In this document: positions 4,921 through 8,364 of the stretch, one piece after another | Layout of the letters: each line of letters opens with the position of its first letter | Numbering within the stretch: position 1 is the stretch's first letter | The notes under the pieces: generated by a model | Told to the model about the DNA's origin: nothing | The model's input: the letters and a program-made list of their open reading frames with translations, nothing else | The model's database searches: none | Source: Campylobacteraceae bacterium | GTDB taxonomy: Bacteria; Campylobacterota; Campylobacteria; Campylobacterales; Sulfurovaceae | Assembly: GCA_026982175.1 (NCBI GenBank) | Contig: JALSHP010000371.1 | Location: 1 to 8,364, forward strand | Direction of reading: 5' to 3' | Length of the DNA stretch: 8,364 nucleotides | Position numbers and translations under genes: made by a program

Positions 4921-7236
4921 TTAAACATCTAAATGCTTAACATCCTTAGCATGGGTTTCAATGTAAGCACGTCGTGGCTCAACTTCATCTCCCATAAACA
5001 ATACAAATGTATCAGAAGCTGTTTCATCATCGTCAATGACCACTTGCAGTAAACGTCTGTCTTCTGGATTCATGGTGGTTTCCCAAAGTTGTTCAGGGTT
5101 CATTTCACCTAGACCTTTGTAACGTTGAATATAAGCCCCTTTTTTGGCAGAGGCATTTACCATGTCAAGTAACGCCAAGATGTCTTTGTCTTTATATTCA
5201 TCGGTAATTCTATCTTGAATTTTTTGGTTCATGTAAATTGCTTCATTATAATGAGGGCTTGTAAACAAGTTATCATCAATAATCAGCTCTTCAAGTCCAT
5301 CATTGGTTTGAACAAAATATTGAATAGACTCTTCATCTATTGACTTTGTTAAAATGTTATATCCAAGGTTATTAATGTATTTTTCTAGCGTAGCAGAAAG
5401 TGCTTGATTGTCTTTTGAGATAATATCTGGGTTTTCAATCATATAACGAATGACCTCAGGTAAAGCAAAACGTTTTTCAATTTCACTCAAGGTCATTTTG
5501 TAGTAAGCCACCAATTTAAAGAGTTCAGTTAAGTCTTGTTTTCCCATACTTTGAGATTCTAAAACACCAATTCCATTTTCAATTAAAAAGTCATTAAGGG
5601 ATTTGTCATCTTTTAAATAAGTCTCATTTTTACCTTTTTTGTATCGGTAAAGAGGTGGTTGAGCAAGATACAAATAACCTTTTTCAATAACAGGCTTTAA
5701 AAATCGGTAGAAGAACGTCATAAGAAGCGTTTGAATGTGCGAACCATCGACATCGGCATCGGTCATAATAATGACTTTATGGTAACGCAGTTTCTCTTCG
5801 TTAAACTCATCGCCAATTCCACAACCAAGAGCCGTAATCATGTTTTTAATTTCGTCTGATTTTAAGATTTTTTCTAAACGTGCTTTTTCAACATTTAAAA
5901 TTTTACCTTTTAGGGGTAAAATCGCTTGGAAAACTCTGTCACGCCCTTGTTTGGCTGAACCCCCAGCTGAATCCCCTTCGACTAGATAAATTTCAGAGAG
6001 TTCAGGGTCTTTACTTTGACAATCAGCCAATTTTCCAGGGAGCGTACCAATGCTCATATTATCTTTACGTTTGACCAAATCTTTTGCACGTTTAGCCGCG
6101 TCACGACCACGAGCAGCTAGAAGAATTTGTGCCATAATTGCTTTGGCTTCTATTGGGTTTTCTTCCAAGTATTTGTTAAACTGTTCAGCAAAAAATTTCT
6201 GTACCAAAGGACGTACATAGCTAGAACCCAGTTTCCCTTTAGTCTGTCCCTCAAATTGAGGTTCAGGAACACGCACAGAGACAATGGAGATGAGTCCCTC
6301 TTTACAGTCATCGCCTGTAATTTTTGTTCCTTTCTCTTTGGCATTGGCATTTTTGGAGATGTAGCTTGACATACAACGTGTGAGTCCAGCTCTAAAACCT
6401 GCTTCATGTGTTCCACCATCAGCTGTTTTAATGTTGTTTACAAAAGAGAGTGATTTGTCCGAGTCGGCATCACAATACATTAAGGCAATGTCAATCTCAA
6501 TGTCATCAGCAGCACCTGAAAAAAACTGTGCTTTTGAAAGAGGCTCTTTGGTATTCAAGTCTTCAACAAACTGTTGAATTCCACCCTCAAAATGGTAGCT
6601 CTCTTTGGTGTTGTCACGCTCATCTTTAAACTCAATGGTGATTTTTGGGTTCAAATAAGCCAACTCTTTGAAACGCTTCATCAAAATGGCTTTTTGGAAA
6701 ACTACGGATTCTGTAAAAATACTATCGTCAGGGAAAAACTCAATTTTTGTTCCATGTTTACGCGTAGAATCACCAGAAACCAAAGGTGCTTGGGGAATAC
6801 CCTCTTTAAAGCTTTGAGTATGAATCTCTTTGTCTTTAAAAACTGTTAAATGTAGGTCTTTTGACAAGGCATTTACAACGGAAACCCCAACCCCATGAAG
6901 TCCACCAGAGACTTTGTAGGTGTCTTTGTCAAACTTACCACCAGCATGAAGTACCGTTAAAACAACTGTAGCTGCTGAAATTCCCTCTGTTGGGTGCAGT
7001 CCCACAGGAATACCACGACCGTTGTCTTCGACAATGGCTGAACCCTCTTTGGTAAGTGTCACTTTAATGGTGTCACAAAATCCTGCCATCGCTTCATCAA
7101 TAGAGTTATCAACCACTTCGTAAACCAAGTGGTGAAGCCCTTTAGTGGAGGTGTCACCAATGTACATTCCAGGACGTTTTCTAACTGCCTCTAAACCTTT
7201 GAGGACTTTAATATTACTAGCACCATATTCTGCCAT
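4921..7236 (-). CDS. gyrB: DNA gyrase subunit B
   Basis: ATPase subunit of DNA gyrase (GyrA2B2), which introduces negative supercoils; cytoplasmic. The 771-residue protein begins MAEYGASNIKVLKGLEAVRK. The GHKL ATPase domain shows Glu40 and Asn44 (YEVVDNSIDEA), Asp71 (EDNGRGIP), the ATP-lid SGGLHGVG (110-117) and the QTK-loop Lys333. The TOPRIM domain has EGDSAGG with catalytic Glu420, PLKGKILNVEKA, and DADVD with metal-binding Asp493, Asp495 and Asp497. The C-terminal RYKGLGEMN (705-713) contacts GyrA and DNA. Residues of about 537-700 carry the long insert typical of Gram-negative GyrB, explaining a length near that of Campylobacter and Helicobacter and well above the Bacillus protein. GGAG at 7243-7246 supports the ATG at 7236; an in-frame ATG at 7248 would add MELS. 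The gene immediately upstream on this strand is tsaD, not dnaN. Motifs are intact. Confidence 0.98.
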   Translation of the reverse strand: MAEYGASNIKVLKGLEAVRKRPGMYIGDTSTKGLHHLVYEVVDNSIDEAMAGFCDTIKVTLTKEGSAIVEDNGRGIPVGLHPTEGISAATVVLTVLHAGGKFDKDTYKVSGGLHGVGVSVVNALSKDLHLTVFKDKEIHTQSFKEGIPQAPLVSGDSTRKHGTKIEFFPDDSIFTESVVFQKAILMKRFKELAYLNPKITIEFKDERDNTKESYHFEGGIQQFVEDLNTKEPLSKAQFFSGAADDIEIDIALMYCDADSDKSLSFVNNIKTADGGTHEAGFRAGLTRCMSSYISKNANAKEKGTKITGDDCKEGLISIVSVRVPEPQFEGQTKGKLGSSYVRPLVQKFFAEQFNKYLEENPIEAKAIMAQILLAARGRDAAKRAKDLVKRKDNMSIGTLPGKLADCQSKDPELSEIYLVEGDSAGGSAKQGRDRVFQAILPLKGKILNVEKARLEKILKSDEIKNMITALGCGIGDEFNEEKLRYHKVIIMTDADVDGSHIQTLLMTFFYRFLKPVIEKGYLYLAQPPLYRYKKGKNETYLKDDKSLNDFLIENGIGVLESQSMGKQDLTELFKLVAYYKMTLSEIEKRFALPEVIRYMIENPDIISKDNQALSATLEKYINNLGYNILTKSIDEESIQYFVQTNDGLEELIIDDNLFTSPHYNEAIYMNQKIQDRITDEYKDKDILALLDMVNASAKKGAYIQRYKGLGEMNPEQLWETTMNPEDRRLLQVVIDDDETASDTFVLFMGDEVEPRRAYIETHAKDVKHLDV

Positions 7237-7242
7237 TGATAA

Positions 7243-7246
7243 CTCC
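7243..7246 (-). promoter_or_regulatory. gyrB: Ribosome-binding site that decides the gyrB start
   Basis: Read on the minus strand, GGAG lies six bases before the ATG at 7236. It overlaps the upstream in-frame ATG at 7248-7246, which itself has no ribosome site. GyrB proteins also normally begin near M.EYGASNIKVL. Confidence 0.7.
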
Positions 7247-7269
7247 ATATATTTTATTAATTTATCGTT

Positions 7270-7275
7270 ATTATA
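7270..7275 (-). promoter_or_regulatory. gyrB: Candidate -10 element for gyrB
   Basis: Read on the minus strand this is TATAAT, 33 bases upstream of the gyrB ATG, giving a predicted leader of about 25-30 bases. No consensus -35 stands at the right distance (TTGGGT is only 14 bases away), as is usual in Campylobacterota. With the hairpin after tsaD it suggests that gyrB is transcribed separately from tsaD. Confidence 0.5.
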
Positions 7276-7384
7276 ATTGCGTCTATTTTACCCAAATTTT
7301 GGTTAGAAAGTGTTAAGATTTTTTTATGATTTTTTTGGGTGTAATAAATTGACACCGTACTTAAAGAACGCTCAAAATTTGTAG

Positions 7385-7402
7385 GGTGCATTTTAATGCA
7401 CC
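7385..7402. terminator. Palindrome after tsaD; probable terminator and REP-like repeat copy
   Basis: GGTGCATT-TT-AATGCACC is a perfect palindrome starting three bases after the tsaD stop codon. On the minus strand the stem is followed by CTACAAATTTT, a weak U-rich tail. It matches the stem at 4893-4910 in 17 of 18 bases. On the plus strand it is preceded by GTA, giving GTAGGGTGC, an entry often seen in REP-type palindromes. It may act both as a terminator and as a member of a dispersed repeat family. Confidence 0.6.
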
Positions 7403-7405
7403 TCT

Positions 7406-8364
7406 TTAAAGTAACGTACCACTCTGTCGCTTCTTAGTATGTACCACATCAATCTCATAGGCATCTACAAATAGCCCTTTTTTGTAAGCTTCCACAGCGT
7501 AACGACCAATCATAGCTGCGTTGTCTGAACAAAATTCTAATGATGCCGTATGAAGCCTTTTGCCAAACTTTTGACATAATGCTTCATAGGCTTTTCGAAT
7601 GTATAGATTTGCCGATGCTCCACCCACAATGGCAAAATCTTTAATCTTCTCTTGCTCAAATATCTTTTTACTCTTTTGAATGAGATGCAACTTCACAGCT
7701 TTTTGAAAAGAGGCAGACAAATCACATCTATCTTGTTCACTCATCTCTTCAGCCCCACCCAAACGCTCAATGGTCAAACGCACAGCATTTTTAAGCCCTG
7801 AGAGGGAAAAAGCAATGAGTTTAGAGTTACGCAAAGGTACAGGCAAATCAAATCTATTTTCATCGCCTTTGAGTGCCAACTGCTCAATGAGTGGTCCCCC
7901 TGGGTAGCCAAGCCCCATCATTTTGGCTGTTTTGTCAAAACTCTCGCCCACAGAGTCATCAATAGAGGTGGCTAAAATGGTCATCTTCTCCAAACTCTCC
8001 ACACGTATAATCTGCGTATGACCACCTGAGATAAGCAAGACCAAAAGGGGTAAAATCTCCTCTTTCTCAATAAAAAGTGAATAGATATGACCCTTTAGAT
8101 GATGAACAGGAATCAGAGGAACGTCTTTAGTGACAGCAATGCTCTTAGCCATAGCAATCCCCTCTAAAAGCGTCACCCCAAGCCCAGGTTGGTTGGTAAC
8201 GGCTACGGCTTTTAAGTCATTTAAATAGGGCTTACACTCCTCTAAAATATTGGGCAAATCAATGGCGTGAAGACGTGAGGCGAGTTCTGGTACAACACCA
8301 CCATAACAGGCGTGTTGTTTCTCTTGGCTTATCTTTTTGTGAAATACGAGTTGCTTTGTTTCTA
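7406..8364 (-). CDS. tsaD: tRNA N6-adenosine threonylcarbamoyltransferase TsaD (5' end outside the window)
   Basis: TsaD (formerly Gcp/YgjD) transfers the threonylcarbamoyl group to A37 of ANN-decoding tRNAs, working with TsaB and TsaE in the cytoplasm. The frame stays open to the right edge, with 318 residues visible. The family is about 335-340 long, so roughly the first 20 residues, including the GIESSCD region, are missing. Visible landmarks in order are YGGVVPELASR, the metal-binding HLKGH (H..xxH), LLISGGHTQ, DDSVGESFDKTAKMMGLGYPGG, FSLSGLKNAV, IVGGASANLYIR and SDNAAMIG. The TTG at 8257 is an internal Leu codon, not the start, because conserved family sequence continues upstream of it. 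It precedes gyrB on the same strand, with 169 bases between. No damage is seen. Confidence 0.96.
   Translation of the reverse strand, partial: ETKQLVFHKKISQEKQHACYGGVVPELASRLHAIDLPNILEECKPYLNDLKAVAVTNQPGLGVTLLEGIAMAKSIAVTKDVPLIPVHHLKGHIYSLFIEKEEILPLLVLLISGGHTQIIRVESLEKMTILATSIDDSVGESFDKTAKMMGLGYPGGPLIEQLALKGDENRFDLPVPLRNSKLIAFSLSGLKNAVRLTIERLGGAEEMSEQDRCDLSASFQKAVKLHLIQKSKKIFEQEKIKDFAIVGGASANLYIRKAYEALCQKFGKRLHTASLEFCSDNAAMIGRYAVEAYKKGLFVDAYEIDVVHTKKRQSGTLL

Noticed and set aside
5880..6849. Plus-strand and offset minus-strand frames inside gyrB
   Set aside because: All overlap strongly conserved GyrB coding sequence and encode low-complexity, unrecognisable peptides.
7349..7354. Plus-strand TTGACA as a promoter -35
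   Set aside because: There is no -10 at the right distance and it would point antisense into tsaD.
8255..8257. TTG as the tsaD start
   Set aside because: Conserved TsaD sequence (YGGVVPELASR) continues in frame upstream of it to the window edge.
1..8364. CRISPR arrays, tRNA or rRNA genes, insertion sequences
   Set aside because: No spaced direct repeats, cloverleaf, rRNA-like or transposase sequence was seen.

Overview
The window looks like chromosomal DNA from a low-GC, Gram-negative member of the Campylobacterota, probably a free-living Sulfurimonas/Sulfurovum/Sulfurospirillum-type lineage. This rests on the GyrB sequence style and length, the very AT-rich intergenic spacers, promoters with a good TATAAT but a poor -35, and a SapC-family protein. 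The genus is an inference.

Layout. Positions 1-465 (minus) hold the N-terminus of a large exported, autotransporter-like surface protein whose gene leaves the window on the left. A 344-bp AT-rich divergent control region follows (466-809), with a -10 box for each direction and a clean dyad at 673-695. Then comes a tight two-gene plus-strand unit. The first gene (810-3587) is a large secreted subtilisin/kexin-type (S8) protease with two cadherin-like repeats, a DxDxDG calcium-binding segment, the catalytic domain and a C-terminal P domain. The second (3597-4076) is a small exported protein whose ribosome-binding site overlaps the protease stop codon. A SapC-family gene (4180-4872, plus) follows with its own promoter. 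Convergent to it on the minus strand are gyrB (4921-7236) and, upstream of gyrB, tsaD (7406 to beyond the right edge). Two nearly identical GGTGCAT...ATGCACC palindromes bracket gyrB.

The most interesting system is the 810-4076 pair. The protease has no recognisable propeptide before its catalytic domain. The small downstream protein has the alternating strand/helix pattern and the IE..KPNW-like ending of an S8 propeptide. I infer that it is a trans-encoded propeptide: a separate secreted folding chaperone and temporary inhibitor. This is the arrangement known for the Aeromonas sobria serine protease ASP and its partner ORF2, here with extra adhesive repeats on the enzyme. The divergent surface protein is a possible substrate, which is speculation. 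gyrB and tsaD are housekeeping genes (DNA supercoiling; tRNA t6A modification).
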